Assembly (NCBI RefSeq): GCF_040649515.1
Contig: NZ_JBEZFP010000023.1
Coordinates: 20,690-84,689, forward strand
Direction of reading: 5' to 3'
Source of the DNA: Yinghuangia elevatio
GTDB lineage: Bacteria > Actinomycetota > Actinomycetes > Streptomycetales > Streptomycetaceae
Length of the DNA stretch: 64,000 bases
Both the position numbers and the translations under genes were made by a program. The notes below the pieces were generated by a model. It had not been told where the DNA came from. It did not search any database and saw only the letters and a program-made list of their open reading frames with translations. Of this stretch, positions 53,634-62,724 are shown piece after piece (within the stretch, counting starts at the first letter, position 1; every line of letters starts with the position of its first letter).

Positions 53634-54395
53634 ATGGACATTCGCACCACCGTCGAGCGGGCTCGACGCCTCAAGCAACTGCACGCCCAGTACCAGCCGC
53701 TCGTACTGCCGACCGTCTGGGACGTGTGGTCCGCGCGGACTGCGGCCGCCGCCGGATTCGCCGCGCTGACGATCGGCAGTCATCCGCTCGCCGACTCCCG
53801 AGGCGCCGAGGACCAGGAGGGGCAGACTTTCGAGGAAGTGCTCGCCGCTGTCAGGCCGATCATCGCGGCCGTGGACATCCCGGTGTCCGTGGACCTCGAG
53901 GCCGGGTACGGGCAGCAGCCCGCGGACCTCGTCGCCGGACTCACCGAGGTTGGTGGCGTCGGCCTCAACGTCGAGGACACCGTCCACTCGGAAGGCGGAC
54001 GCGTACGCAGCACGCAGGAGCACGCGAGTTATATCGCCGGCCTGCGCGCGGCGGCCGACGATGCGGGGATCCCGGTCTGGATCAACGGACGCACCGACCT
54101 CTTCATCCACACGCAGGACCCCGCCGGCGTCCTCGATGAGGCGATCGAACGGCTGCGCGCCATGGCGCAGGCCGGCGCCGACAGCGTCTACCCGGTGCGT
54201 ATCCAGGACAACGACGAACTGCTCACGGCTGTGGTCGACGCCGTCGGCGTGCCGGTGAACTCCACGGCCCACCCCGTCAAGCACGATCTCGAGCGCTTCC
54301 GCCGCCTCGGCGTCGGCCGGATCACGTACGGCCCGCTGCTTCAGATGGCGGCGACCGACGCGATCAAGGAGATGCTCGGGCCGTGGGCCCCCTGA
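53634..54395 (+). CDS. Isocitrate lyase/PEP mutase-superfamily enzyme
   Basis: 253 aa TIM-barrel. VLPTVWDVWSARTAAAAGFAA, IGSHPLADSRG, then IPVSVDLEAGYG (Mg-binding DxExGYG), VGGVGLNVEDTVH and PVWINGRTDLF follow the family layout. It lacks the KKCGH lyase motif and the PEP-mutase EDK loop, so it belongs to the broad oxaloacetate-hydrolase/phosphonopyruvate-related clade with unassigned substrate. ATG preceded by a weak site. Followed by a strong terminator. Confidence 0.8.
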   Translation: MDIRTTVERARRLKQLHAQYQPLVLPTVWDVWSARTAAAAGFAALTIGSHPLADSRGAEDQEGQTFEEVLAAVRPIIAAVDIPVSVDLEAGYGQQPADLVAGLTEVGGVGLNVEDTVHSEGGRVRSTQEHASYIAGLRAAADDAGIPVWINGRTDLFIHTQDPAGVLDEAIERLRAMAQAGADSVYPVRIQDNDELLTAVVDAVGVPVNSTAHPVKHDLERFRRLGVGRITYGPLLQMAATDAIKEMLGPWAP

Positions 54396-54445
54396 AGCGC
54401 TGACCGAGCGCGGGCACGCCGTAGGCGGACGTCCGAAGCTCCTGA

Positions 54446-54492
54446 GGGGTGCCCATCGTCCCGCCCGCCGCTGGGCGGTCGATGGGCACCCC
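54446..54492. terminator. Terminator after the PEP-mutase-like gene
   Basis: GGGGTGCCCATCG (54446-54458) pairs fully with CGATGGGCACCCC (54480-54492); an inner CCGCCC/GGGCGG pair (54461-54466, 54473-54478) extends the stem. The following 54493-54827 has no supported gene. Confidence 0.8.
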
Positions 54493-54827
54493 GCCGCGTC
54501 AGGCCGGCGAAGCCTGACAGTTGACCTTCTCGCCGCCCGCGCTCGTCTCGTCACCTACGCGTCCTGGTCGCCGAACGAACTCGCCCGCCGCTATGCGGCA
54601 CTTCGAGCCGCCGCGCCGCGCAGCCTTGCCCTCTCCGACGCCCAGCCGTGTCGGCAGTTCCGGGTGACCTCGTCGCCCGGGGCTTCGCCGTGTCCCACGC
54701 GGATCAGCCCGGCGTTGGTGGCAGCGTCAACTGGCGGCCCGCAGCTTTGACGTCCGCGACGAGGACGGCCCCGGTACCGCCCCATACGTTTTGCCGACCA
54801 GGCGCGAATGGAGAGCGGAGCCCAAGG

Positions 54828-56321
54828 ATGAGCGAACTGATCACGTCGGAGTCCACGCGGTCGGCGCCCGGGGCGGGCAGACGTACGCTCGGCGTGCTGC
54901 CTCTGGTCGGGATCTTCTTCTTCACGGTGTCCGGAGGCCCGTTCGGGCTCGAAAACTCGCTCTCCAGTGCCGGGCCGGGCCTGACCCTGTTGATGATCGT
55001 CCTGATACCGGTGGTCTTCGGTGTGCCTAACGCCCTGGTGGCAGCGGAGTTGAGTGCCGCGATACCGGTCGACGGCGGCTACTACCACTGGACGAAGATC
55101 GCGCTCGGGAGAGGTGCGGCATTCGTGTTCGGCGCCTGGAGTTCGATCGGGTCGGTGCTCAACCTCGCCCTCTACCCGATCCTGCTGGTGGACTACCTGG
55201 CCACGTGGGTTCCGGACATCGCCCGCGGAGAAGGCCTGGTGGTCGTCGACCTGTTCCATGGCGGATTCGTCGTGGACCTGCACTGGATCGTCACCGTCGC
55301 GCTCATCCTCCCGATGGCGTACCTGAACTACCGCGGTTCCAAGGCGGTGAGCGAGTACTCGATCGGGATGATGGTGGCGATCCTCGCCCCGTTCGCGGTG
55401 CTGACGGTCCTCGGCATCTGGCATGCGGTCGCCAACGGGATCAATGTGTTCTCGCCCTTCGTGGTGCCGGACCAAAGCGTCCACTCCTCGGTGGCCGGCG
55501 CGCTCAGCGTGATCGTGTGGCTCTACCTCGGCTTCGACGGCCCGAGCACCGTGCTGGGCGAGGTCGCCGACGCGCACCGGACGTACACCCGGGCCCTGCT
55601 CATCGCGGTTCCGCTGATCATCGCCGCCTACCTCCTGCCCACCATCGCCGCCATCGGCAGCGGGCTGCACCGGGGTTCGCCCGCCGACTGGGTCGCGGGC
55701 GACTTCGTCGTGGTCGGCGAGGAGCTGGGCGGAGTCTGGCTGAAGGTGCTGATCTCCGTGGGGTCGGCGCTCTCCCTGGTCGGGCTGTTCATGGCAATCC
55801 TGCTGACGAGCACCCGGGTCCCGCGGGCACTCGCCGCGGACGCGTACCTGCCGCGCTGGATGGCCCGGGACAGCAGGCGGTTCCACACGCCGGTGGGTGC
55901 GCTGATGGCGAGCACCACCGTCGTCATCGTGCTCGCCGCGGTCGACTTCAGCTCGATCCTGCGGGCCACGGTGCTGCTCACCCTGGCCGCCATCCTCCTG
56001 GAGTTCGCGGCCTTCCTGGTCCTGCGCTGGAGGTATCCGCAGATGGTCCGGCCGGTTCGGGTCCCCGGCGGCTGGCCCGGCGCGGTCCTGGTCGTCCTGC
56101 TGCCCACGTCGATGATCGTGTACCTGGCATGGAGTACGGCGGTCGACGAACGCGCGACGTTCGGTACGAGTGTCGCGGTGGCGCTGCTGGCCGTGCTGCT
56201 GTACCCGCTGTGCCGGCGGTTCGTCAAAGGCGACCGGCCGGACGCCGAGATCGACTCCTCCCGGATCGAGCTGGGTCCGGACCGCTTCGCGGGATTCGGT
56301 GCGCGGAAGGCGGACGGCTGA
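54828..56321 (+). CDS. APC-superfamily amino acid permease
   Basis: 497 aa with about twelve hydrophobic segments. The signature GVLPLVGIFFFTVSGGPFGLEN in TM1 is the APC sodium/proton-coupled fold, and ALVAAELSAAIPVDGGYYHW and LGFDGPSTVLGEVADAHRTY are typical of the eukaryote-like amino acid/polyamine permease group. Imports an amino acid or amine; which one is not readable. ATG with GGAG upstream. Its TGA overlaps the ATG of the serine hydrolase (TGATG), so both are co-translated. Confidence 0.87.
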   Translation: MSELITSESTRSAPGAGRRTLGVLPLVGIFFFTVSGGPFGLENSLSSAGPGLTLLMIVLIPVVFGVPNALVAAELSAAIPVDGGYYHWTKIALGRGAAFVFGAWSSIGSVLNLALYPILLVDYLATWVPDIARGEGLVVVDLFHGGFVVDLHWIVTVALILPMAYLNYRGSKAVSEYSIGMMVAILAPFAVLTVLGIWHAVANGINVFSPFVVPDQSVHSSVAGALSVIVWLYLGFDGPSTVLGEVADAHRTYTRALLIAVPLIIAAYLLPTIAAIGSGLHRGSPADWVAGDFVVVGEELGGVWLKVLISVGSALSLVGLFMAILLTSTRVPRALAADAYLPRWMARDSRRFHTPVGALMASTTVVIVLAAVDFSSILRATVLLTLAAILLEFAAFLVLRWRYPQMVRPVRVPGGWPGAVLVVLLPTSMIVYLAWSTAVDERATFGTSVAVALLAVLLYPLCRRFVKGDRPDAEIDSSRIELGPDRFAGFGARKADG

Positions 56322-57901
56322 TGGACGTGCAACGGGTGCTCTCGGGACTTGCCGAGCAGTTGCGGGCCCGGTGGCCGGTGCCGGGAATCGCGATCAGCGT
56401 CGTCGACGGGGCCGGCGAATCGGCTTTCGTCACCGCAGGGTTCGCCAACGCGGAGGCCAAGACGCCGGTTACGCGTCGCACGCGCTTCGAGATCGGTTCC
56501 GTCAGCAAGACCTTCACCGCCTTCCTGTTCGGCGTACTGGCGGACGAGGGGAAGATCGACCTCGATGCGGCGGTCGCCGACCACCTGCCATGGTTCGCCC
56601 CGAACGGCGGCTCCCGCGCGATCACCGTCCGGCACCTCCTGCAGCACACCTCTGGCCTGGTGGCCGGCGCCGACGCGCTGCCCGATGCGGCCGCACGGGG
56701 CTACGCGCTGCGCGATGCGCCGACCTGGGCCGAACCGGGTGAGTTGTTCCACTACTCCAACGAGGGCTACAACCTGCTGGGGTTGATCGTCGAGCAGGTG
56801 ACGGGGCAATCGCTGGCGGACGCCATGGCCGAACGGCTGCTGCGGCCCCTGGGCATGCGCGACTCGGCGGCGCGGATCATGCACGAGGACACCGCCGAAC
56901 TCGCCACCGGGTACCGGTTCCTGCGCGACGACCGCCCGCCGCTGCCGTCGGCTCCACTCGCGCCGGCCGGCTTCTTCGAGTATTCGTCGGCCGACGGGAA
57001 CGTACTGGCAACGGCGTCCGACCTGGGCCTGTTCGCGCGCATGCTACTGGGCCGGGGCACCCTGGACGGCATCACGGCCATCGGGCCGGAGCGTTTCCGC
57101 GAGCTCCTCACGGTGCCGGCCGACACGGCCGATTCCGGCTACGCGTGCGGCGTGGACGTGGAAACGATCGACGGCCGCACCTGGGTGACACACGCCGGCG
57201 GGATGGTCGGATACCGCTCGCACCTCGCCGCCGACATCGACGGCGGGCACGGTGTCGCGGTGCTGACGAATGCACCCGGTGAGTGCCAGATCGTCGACCG
57301 CTTCGCCCGCCACGTGCTCGCTGTCGTGCAGGGAGCCCCGGCCGACCCGGCGCTGTTCGACCCGGAGCGAGTTCCCGACGCCCGGCGGTACGTCGGGATC
57401 CACGGAACTGGGCCGCGTCGGATCTGCGTCGAGTCCGCGGGGGACGGGCGTCTTTCACTCACCTCGGAGGGGATGACCGGCAGGCTGTACGACACGGGGG
57501 ACGGACGGCTGGTGTGCGATCACCCGGGATGGTCCGCCTACCACCACTCGTGGGACGAACGCTGGCTCTACGGACCCGAGTCGCTGGGCCCCGACCCTTC
57601 CGCGCCGAGTTCCGCACCGCATGCGCTCGAAGGCCGCTACCGGAGCTACACCCCCTGGTATCCCGGTTTCAGCGTCGTGCAGCGGGCCGGACGGCTGCAC
57701 ATGATCGCCGCGACCGGTGTGGAAGCGCCCTGCGACGAACCCGAACTCGTCCCGCTCGACGACGGGACGTTCCGCATCGGAGCCGACCCCCGCCTACCGG
57801 AGCGCCTGACGTGCGGGCCCGTCCTGGACGGCGCGGTGCTTTGGGTCGACCTGGACGGGTGCCGCTACACACGCTCGTTCCGGGATCAACCCGCGCCTTG
57901 A
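56321..57901 (+). CDS. Serine hydrolase, beta-lactamase/D-peptidase (S12-like) family
   Basis: 526 aa, no signal peptide, so cytoplasmic. Penicillin-binding fold: FEIGSVSKTFTAFLFG (SxxK nucleophile), HYSNEGYNLLGLI (YxN) and VTHAGGMVGY (HxG, replacing KTG). A C-terminal domain of about 150 residues, beta-rich, resembles the accessory domain of D-aminopeptidases and esterases. Co-translated with an amino acid permease, suggesting that it hydrolyses the imported amide or peptide. It overlaps the convergent PucR gene by 16 bases. Confidence 0.8.
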   Translation: MDVQRVLSGLAEQLRARWPVPGIAISVVDGAGESAFVTAGFANAEAKTPVTRRTRFEIGSVSKTFTAFLFGVLADEGKIDLDAAVADHLPWFAPNGGSRAITVRHLLQHTSGLVAGADALPDAAARGYALRDAPTWAEPGELFHYSNEGYNLLGLIVEQVTGQSLADAMAERLLRPLGMRDSAARIMHEDTAELATGYRFLRDDRPPLPSAPLAPAGFFEYSSADGNVLATASDLGLFARMLLGRGTLDGITAIGPERFRELLTVPADTADSGYACGVDVETIDGRTWVTHAGGMVGYRSHLAADIDGGHGVAVLTNAPGECQIVDRFARHVLAVVQGAPADPALFDPERVPDARRYVGIHGTGPRRICVESAGDGRLSLTSEGMTGRLYDTGDGRLVCDHPGWSAYHHSWDERWLYGPESLGPDPSAPSSAPHALEGRYRSYTPWYPGFSVVQRAGRLHMIAATGVEAPCDEPELVPLDDGTFRIGADPRLPERLTCGPVLDGAVLWVDLDGCRYTRSFRDQPAP

Positions 57902-59502
57902 GCGGCGCCCGTCCGCAGCTCGCGCACCCGGAGTTGGAGGTGCGCGAGCAGCATGGCGTCGGCATCGGCGAAGTCCAGCCCGGAGACCTCGCGGATACGG
58001 CGCAGCCGATAGCGCATCGTGTTGGGGTGGATGTGCAGGGCTTCCGCCGCGATGTCGGTGGCTCCCGCGGCGGCGAGATACGCAGCCAGGGTCGCCGCCA
58101 GCGGACCGTCCTGGCCCTCCTCCTGACGCAACCGTTGCAGCGCGCCGCCGGCGTCCGGCAGGCCGAGCGCCTCGGTCGCATCGGCGAGGTGCAGCAGCAG
58201 CACCGCCAGCGCCATGTCCCCGACGGTGCGCACGGCCGGTCCGCGGACGGCCGGATGCCGCAGCGCCCGCAACGCGGCATCCGCCTGCGCCCGCACGTCG
58301 GCGATCCGGCCCGTCGATTCGGCCGGGCCGCCGACGGCGACCACGTAGTCACCGGCCAGGGGGGTCCGCGTGAGGAAGTCGCGGGCCAAGGCGGCGGCCG
58401 ACTCCAGGGGCGTGGCGTGTTCCACCGGCCAGGCAGCCAGCACGTACACCACTCCGGTGCCCGCCACCAGGGCTGAACGAGGGTGCACGGCCGCCAAGAA
58501 GTACTCCAACGTGTCCGCGAACCGGCGCAGCCCGGCGGCGTCCAGCGCGTCGGAGCCCGTGCTCCCGGCCAGCCGCGGGGCCGCGGCCAGGACGCAGACC
58601 GGACCGGGGCCCAGCTGCAGCCGGCTCGCCTCCACCGGGTCGGCCGCCCCGCCGAGTACCGCGGCGGCCAGCTCGCTGCGCTGGCGGCGGGCATAGCTGG
58701 TCTCCGTACGCAGGCCCACGAGTTGCAGTGCGACCACGGGCGCGAATTCGCGCAGCCGAGCCGTGGCGGCCTCGCCGAGCGGCCCGGCGACGGCGGCCCA
58801 GATGTAGCCGAGGACGTCCGACCCGGCGCGGACCGCGATCGCGACCCTCGCCAACTGATCCGGCCCGGTCGCCTCCATGTACACCGGTTCGGTGCTGGCG
58901 TGGAGCCGCTCGAACTCCTGGCGCTCGCGCTGTTCGGCGAGCGTCCGCTGATGCACGGCCCGCCCCAGGATGGTCTCGATCCGCTCGGAGTCGGTTCCGT
59001 CCTGCCCCTGCGACCAGGCGACCAGCGCGGAGAAGCGGTCCTCGATGGTGACCGGGGCGCCGACGGCTTCGTAGACCGCGTTCGCCAGCGCGAACAGCTC
59101 CGCGCCGCTGTCGGCCGAGCGTACGCGCGTCCTCGCGTCCGCGAGCAGCTGCTCGCGCACGGTCGTCGCCACGTGCATCCAGGACGCGTCCTCGTTGACC
59201 TCGATGATCGCCGGCGTGTCGTCGGCGGACGGCGGCACCGGGGCCTTCACCGCCAGCACCTCCGCGCCGGCCTGCCGCATGGCCGCGGTCAGCTCGCGCA
59301 TCTCGGCCTCCGTGGTCACGCCGACCCCCAGGACGACGCATCCGGGTCCGAACCGGGTCGGCGCACCCGGGGCGTGGATGGCGACGTCGGTGAGCGGACC
59401 GCCGCTTCCGGTCCCCTCCTGGACCAGGCGCAGCAGCGCCGGACCGATGTTGTCGACGAGCTGGCGGACTGGCTGGTTCCCCCGAGCGCCGGACTTCCGC
59501 AT
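57886..59502 (-). CDS. PucR-family transcriptional regulator
   Basis: 538 aa. An N-terminal purine-catabolism-like region and central GAF-like/GGDEF-like region, then the C-terminal PucR helix-turn-helix: LAAYLAAAGATDIAAEALHIHPNTMRYRLRRIREVSG. Probably controls the adjacent transporter, hydrolase and decarboxylase genes. ATG with GGGAG. Divergent from the decarboxylase gene with a dyad in the 96-bp gap. Confidence 0.87.
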   Translation of the reverse strand: MRKSGARGNQPVRQLVDNIGPALLRLVQEGTGSGGPLTDVAIHAPGAPTRFGPGCVVLGVGVTTEAEMRELTAAMRQAGAEVLAVKAPVPPSADDTPAIIEVNEDASWMHVATTVREQLLADARTRVRSADSGAELFALANAVYEAVGAPVTIEDRFSALVAWSQGQDGTDSERIETILGRAVHQRTLAEQRERQEFERLHASTEPVYMEATGPDQLARVAIAVRAGSDVLGYIWAAVAGPLGEAATARLREFAPVVALQLVGLRTETSYARRQRSELAAAVLGGAADPVEASRLQLGPGPVCVLAAAPRLAGSTGSDALDAAGLRRFADTLEYFLAAVHPRSALVAGTGVVYVLAAWPVEHATPLESAAALARDFLTRTPLAGDYVVAVGGPAESTGRIADVRAQADAALRALRHPAVRGPAVRTVGDMALAVLLLHLADATEALGLPDAGGALQRLRQEEGQDGPLAATLAAYLAAAGATDIAAEALHIHPNTMRYRLRRIREVSGLDFADADAMLLAHLQLRVRELRTGAAQGAG

Positions 59503-59556
59503 GGTGCACTCCCGACGCGAACGACTGTTGTGGGCGTCAAGTCTGGGAGACCCGTA

Positions 59557-59569
59557 TTGACGATGTCAA
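59557..59569. promoter_or_regulatory. Dyad between pucR-like and decarboxylase genes
   Basis: TTGAC-GAT-GTCAA, a perfect 5-3-5 inverted repeat, 30 bases upstream of the decarboxylase start and 55 upstream of the regulator. Probable regulator site. Confidence 0.5.
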
Positions 59570-59598
59570 CGATGATCCGGAGCGGTGGAAGCGCGAGC

Positions 59599-60927
59599 AT
59601 GGCACGAGAGCAGAACGGATCACAGGCACATGGAGCGCGGATGGCAGCGACGCAGACGCAGGCAGAGCGGGAACTGCTGGGGCTGTTCCCGCCCGGGACC
59701 ACCCGGGACGGGAGCGGCGGGCTGGTGATCGGCGGCGTACCGGCGGCCCAACTCGCCGAGTCCCACGGCACCCCCGCGCTGGTCCTCGACGAGACGTCGG
59801 TACGCGCCCGGGCCCGCCGGTACGCCGACGGCCTGGCCGCCCGTTGGCCGAACTCCCGCGTCGCCTTCGCCTCCAAGGCATTCCCCTGCACCGCCGTCAT
59901 CCGGCTGCTCGCGGAGGAGGGCATCGGCATCGACGTGGCCGGCGGCGGCGAACTGGCCATCGCCCTCACCGCAGGCGCAGACCCGGCCGGCCTGATCATG
60001 CACGGCAACGCCAAGACCGACGAGGAGTTGCGCCTCGCCGTGGAGGCCGGCGCCGGGACGGTAGTCGTCGACAACTTCGACGACATCGACCGGCTGGAGA
60101 AGCTCCTCGCCGGCACCACGGCGGAGCAAGGAGTACTGGTCCGGCTCACACCGGGTATTCGCCCCGACACCCACGCGGCCGTGTCCACCGGCCAAAACGG
60201 TTCCAAGTTCGGTCTGTCCCTGGCGCAGGCCCGGGTGGCGATCGCGCGACTGCGCGGCAGCGACCGGCTGCGGCTGGACGGTGTCCACGTACACATCGGG
60301 TCACAGATTCTGGACCTCGCACCCTTTGTCCAGGCCGTCGAAGCGGTCGCCGAACTGGGCGAGTTCGCCGTCTACGACCTGGGCGGCGGCCTCGGCTCCC
60401 GCTATACCTACGCCGACCGACCGCCCACGGTGGAGGCGTACCTCGACGCCGTCACCGACGTCGCCCGGCGCCTGCTGCCCGCCGACGCCCGCATCCTCAT
60501 CGAACCGGGCCGCTCGATGGTCGCCGAGTCCGCCGTCTCGTTGTACCGGGTCGTCTCCGTCAAGCGCAGCGAAGGCCGCACTTTCGTCGCCGTCGACGGC
60601 GGCATGGGCGACAACCTCGAAGTCTCCCTCTACCAGCAGCGCTTCGAGGCCGCCCTCGCCGACCGCCCGACCGGCGAGGGCGAGCTGTGCCACGTGGTGG
60701 GCCGGCACTGCGAGTCCGGCGACACCCTCAGCGCCGGAGTCCCGCTGGCGGACCCGCGCGTCGGGGACCTGATCGCCGTACCGGTCACCGGCGCCTACAC
60801 CTACGCGCTGAGCAACAACTACAACGGCGCGCGGCGCCCGCCGGTGGTCTTCGTCCGCGGCGGCGCGCACCGCGCCGTGGTGCGCCGCGAAACGTACGCC
60901 GACCTGATGCGCCGGGACCTCCCCTGA
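59599..60927 (+). CDS. PLP-dependent decarboxylase of the diaminopimelate decarboxylase family
   Basis: 442 aa from ATG 59599 (GGTGGAAG upstream); ATG 59641 is nearly as good (428 aa). Alanine-racemase-like barrel with the PLP lysine in VAFASKAFPC, LDGVHVHIGSQI, then GGGLGSRY, IEPGRSMVAES and the HCESGDTL motif that supplies the catalytic Cys from the other subunit. The family decarboxylates meso-diaminopimelate to lysine, or related D-amino acids. Its location beside PucR, an APC permease and a serine hydrolase suggests catabolic use rather than the housekeeping lysA; that is inference. Confidence 0.82.
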   Translation: MAREQNGSQAHGARMAATQTQAERELLGLFPPGTTRDGSGGLVIGGVPAAQLAESHGTPALVLDETSVRARARRYADGLAARWPNSRVAFASKAFPCTAVIRLLAEEGIGIDVAGGGELAIALTAGADPAGLIMHGNAKTDEELRLAVEAGAGTVVVDNFDDIDRLEKLLAGTTAEQGVLVRLTPGIRPDTHAAVSTGQNGSKFGLSLAQARVAIARLRGSDRLRLDGVHVHIGSQILDLAPFVQAVEAVAELGEFAVYDLGGGLGSRYTYADRPPTVEAYLDAVTDVARRLLPADARILIEPGRSMVAESAVSLYRVVSVKRSEGRTFVAVDGGMGDNLEVSLYQQRFEAALADRPTGEGELCHVVGRHCESGDTLSAGVPLADPRVGDLIAVPVTGAYTYALSNNYNGARRPPVVFVRGGAHRAVVRRETYADLMRRDLP

Positions 60928-61032
60928 ACGTTGTTGCAGAGGTCCGATCGGGGGTGGTTCCCGCAAAGAGGCGCCGACCGGGCGGGCACGGTGATTCTGC
61001 CGGATCCGGAGCCCGGCCACCCGCGCAGCGGG

Positions 61033-61392
61033 TCAATCTGCCGCGTTCGGACGCCCGTCTCTGTCCGAGGGATTGTCGGACAGGTCGTCGGGCAGCAGAG
61101 GCCGCATGAACGTCCGCTCGTAGCGAAGGACGCATCCGCTGTCGTCACGGATTCGGTCCGCCTCGACGAAGTCCGGATCCACCCCGAACCGGGCACGATA
61201 CCGCTCGTACGCAGCCAGGCTGGGAAAGCTGAAGAGCGCCGGCGCGCGGTCGCTGGCCCCTTCCCCGGGGAGGAAGTAGCCATGGTGTGTTCCGCCGTGG
61301 CGACCGACCAGGTCCATCCACGAGCGGGCGAACCGCTCGAACGCTTCGATCTTGGCGGCATCGATGGTGTAGTCCACAACGCAAGTGATCAC
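61033..61392 (-). CDS. NIPSNAP-family protein
   Basis: 119 aa from the GTG at 61392, with GAGGCGGA upstream. VITCVVDYTIDAAKIEAFERFARSW, GGTHHGYFLPGEG and LFSFPSLAAYERYRARFGVD match the dimeric ferredoxin-like (alpha/beta barrel) NIPSNAP fold. Function unknown. The larger open frame that continues upstream is an antisense artefact of the MFS gene's frame. Confidence 0.75.
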   Translation of the reverse strand: MITCVVDYTIDAAKIEAFERFARSWMDLVGRHGGTHHGYFLPGEGASDRAPALFSFPSLAAYERYRARFGVDPDFVEADRIRDDSGCVLRYERTFMRPLLPDDLSDNPSDRDGRPNAAD

Positions 61393-61427
61393 TGTTCCGC
61401 CTCGCTGGCTCCGTGCGGGCAACTCGG

Positions 61428-62630
61428 TCAGCGTACGGCGTCGTTGTCGCGGGCGGTCCAGATGGCCAGGGCGGCGAGCAAGGCGCAGGCGCCGCCAAGC
61501 CAGAGCACGCCCTGGAGGGTGAGCATGTCGACAATGATGCCGCCGACCAACGCGCCGAAGCCGATGGACAGGTTGAACACCGCCACCCACAGCGAGGAAG
61601 CCGCTTCGACAGACTGCGGGGCGGCCTTGATCATCCAGGTCTGGAGGCCCACGGACACACCCCCGAAGGCCAGACCCCAGACGATCAGCAAGACGGCACC
61701 ACCGACCATGGTCTGGCCCAGCAGCACGAAGAGCGGCATCGCGACCGTCATGGCTGCCGCGATGGTGAGCACGCTGCGGTGCACCCGGCGGGACAGGGCC
61801 GAGCCGGCGACGAAGTTGCCGATCATGCCGGCCGCGCCGAATCCGAACAGCAGCGGACCGACGTAGCGCTCGTCGATCCCCGACAGCTTCTGCAGCGCCG
61901 GGCTCACGAACGTGTAGGCGGCGAAGTGCCCGAACACCAAGAGCACAGTTGCGATGATCCCGACGCGTACGCCTGGATTGCGGAATTGCTCCATCAGCAG
62001 CTTGGGGCGGATGGCCTGGGAGGCGACCAGCCTCGGCAGCACGGCCACCAGGGCGATCAGGGTGACCAGAGCCAGGGCGCTCAGCGCGGAGAAGGCAACC
62101 CGCCACCCGGTGAGGTCGCCGACCAGGGTGCCGAGCGGGACGCCGAACACGTTCGCGGCTCCGACACCGCCGAAGATGACCGCGGTGGCGCGGGGCACGT
62201 CCGCAGGCACGACGAGCCGGACCGCCAGGCCGGCGGCGACCGCCCAGAAGCCGCCGACGGCTATGCCGACCAGCACGCGGGAGCCCACCAGCACCGCGAA
62301 GTTCGGCGCCAGGGCGGATCCCAGGTTCGCGACGGTCATCAGAGCCATCAGCCCGAGGAGCAGGACGCGGCGGTCCAGCGACCCGACGATCATCGGGACC
62401 AGCGGTGCCGCGAACCCGGCGACGATGCTGGGCACCGTCACCATCAGGGCCGCCGTCCCCTCGGAGACCGACAGCGCGGACCCCACGGACGTCAGCAGAC
62501 CGATCGGCAACTGCTCGGCGGTCACCAGGAGGAAGGTGCCCAGGGTCACCACGGAGACCGCCGACCAGCGGCTCTTGCCCGGCAGCCCTGGTTCCTGTGT
62601 CCGGGCAGGGGTCTGTTCTGCGGTCGTCAA
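61428..62630 (-). CDS. MFS transporter, sugar-efflux/DHA1-type
   Basis: 400 aa with twelve hydrophobic segments. Start set at TTG 62630 because GGAGGAGG lies five bases upstream; a longer frame to 62765 would overlap the repressor gene and operators. The first helix LGTFLLVTAEQLPIGLLTSV, the loop SLDRRVLLLGLMAL and motif C AVIFGGVGAANVFGVPLGTL resemble YdhP/SetB-like efflux carriers. Divergent from a TetR gene with palindromic operators between. Confidence 0.83.
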   Translation of the reverse strand: MTTAEQTPARTQEPGLPGKSRWSAVSVVTLGTFLLVTAEQLPIGLLTSVGSALSVSEGTAALMVTVPSIVAGFAAPLVPMIVGSLDRRVLLLGLMALMTVANLGSALAPNFAVLVGSRVLVGIAVGGFWAVAAGLAVRLVVPADVPRATAVIFGGVGAANVFGVPLGTLVGDLTGWRVAFSALSALALVTLIALVAVLPRLVASQAIRPKLLMEQFRNPGVRVGIIATVLLVFGHFAAYTFVSPALQKLSGIDERYVGPLLFGFGAAGMIGNFVAGSALSRRVHRSVLTIAAAMTVAMPLFVLLGQTMVGGAVLLIVWGLAFGGVSVGLQTWMIKAAPQSVEAASSLWVAVFNLSIGFGALVGGIIVDMLTLQGVLWLGGACALLAALAIWTARDNDAVR

Positions 62631-62650
62631 CGAAGCCTCCTCCAGCAATT

Positions 62651-62703
62651 CGGGAGCGATCGCTCCCGTATGCGGTGACACTAATATGGGAGCGAACGCT
62701 CCA
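62651..62703. promoter_or_regulatory. Two TetR operators between MFS and TetR genes
   Basis: CGGGAGCGATCGCTCCCG (62651-62668) is a perfect 18-bp palindrome; GGGAGCGAACGCTCCA (62688-62703) is a near-copy. They lie in the 94-bp gap between the divergent genes. Confidence 0.8.
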
Positions 62704-62724
62704 CAAGTTGGGTAGGGTGAATCC

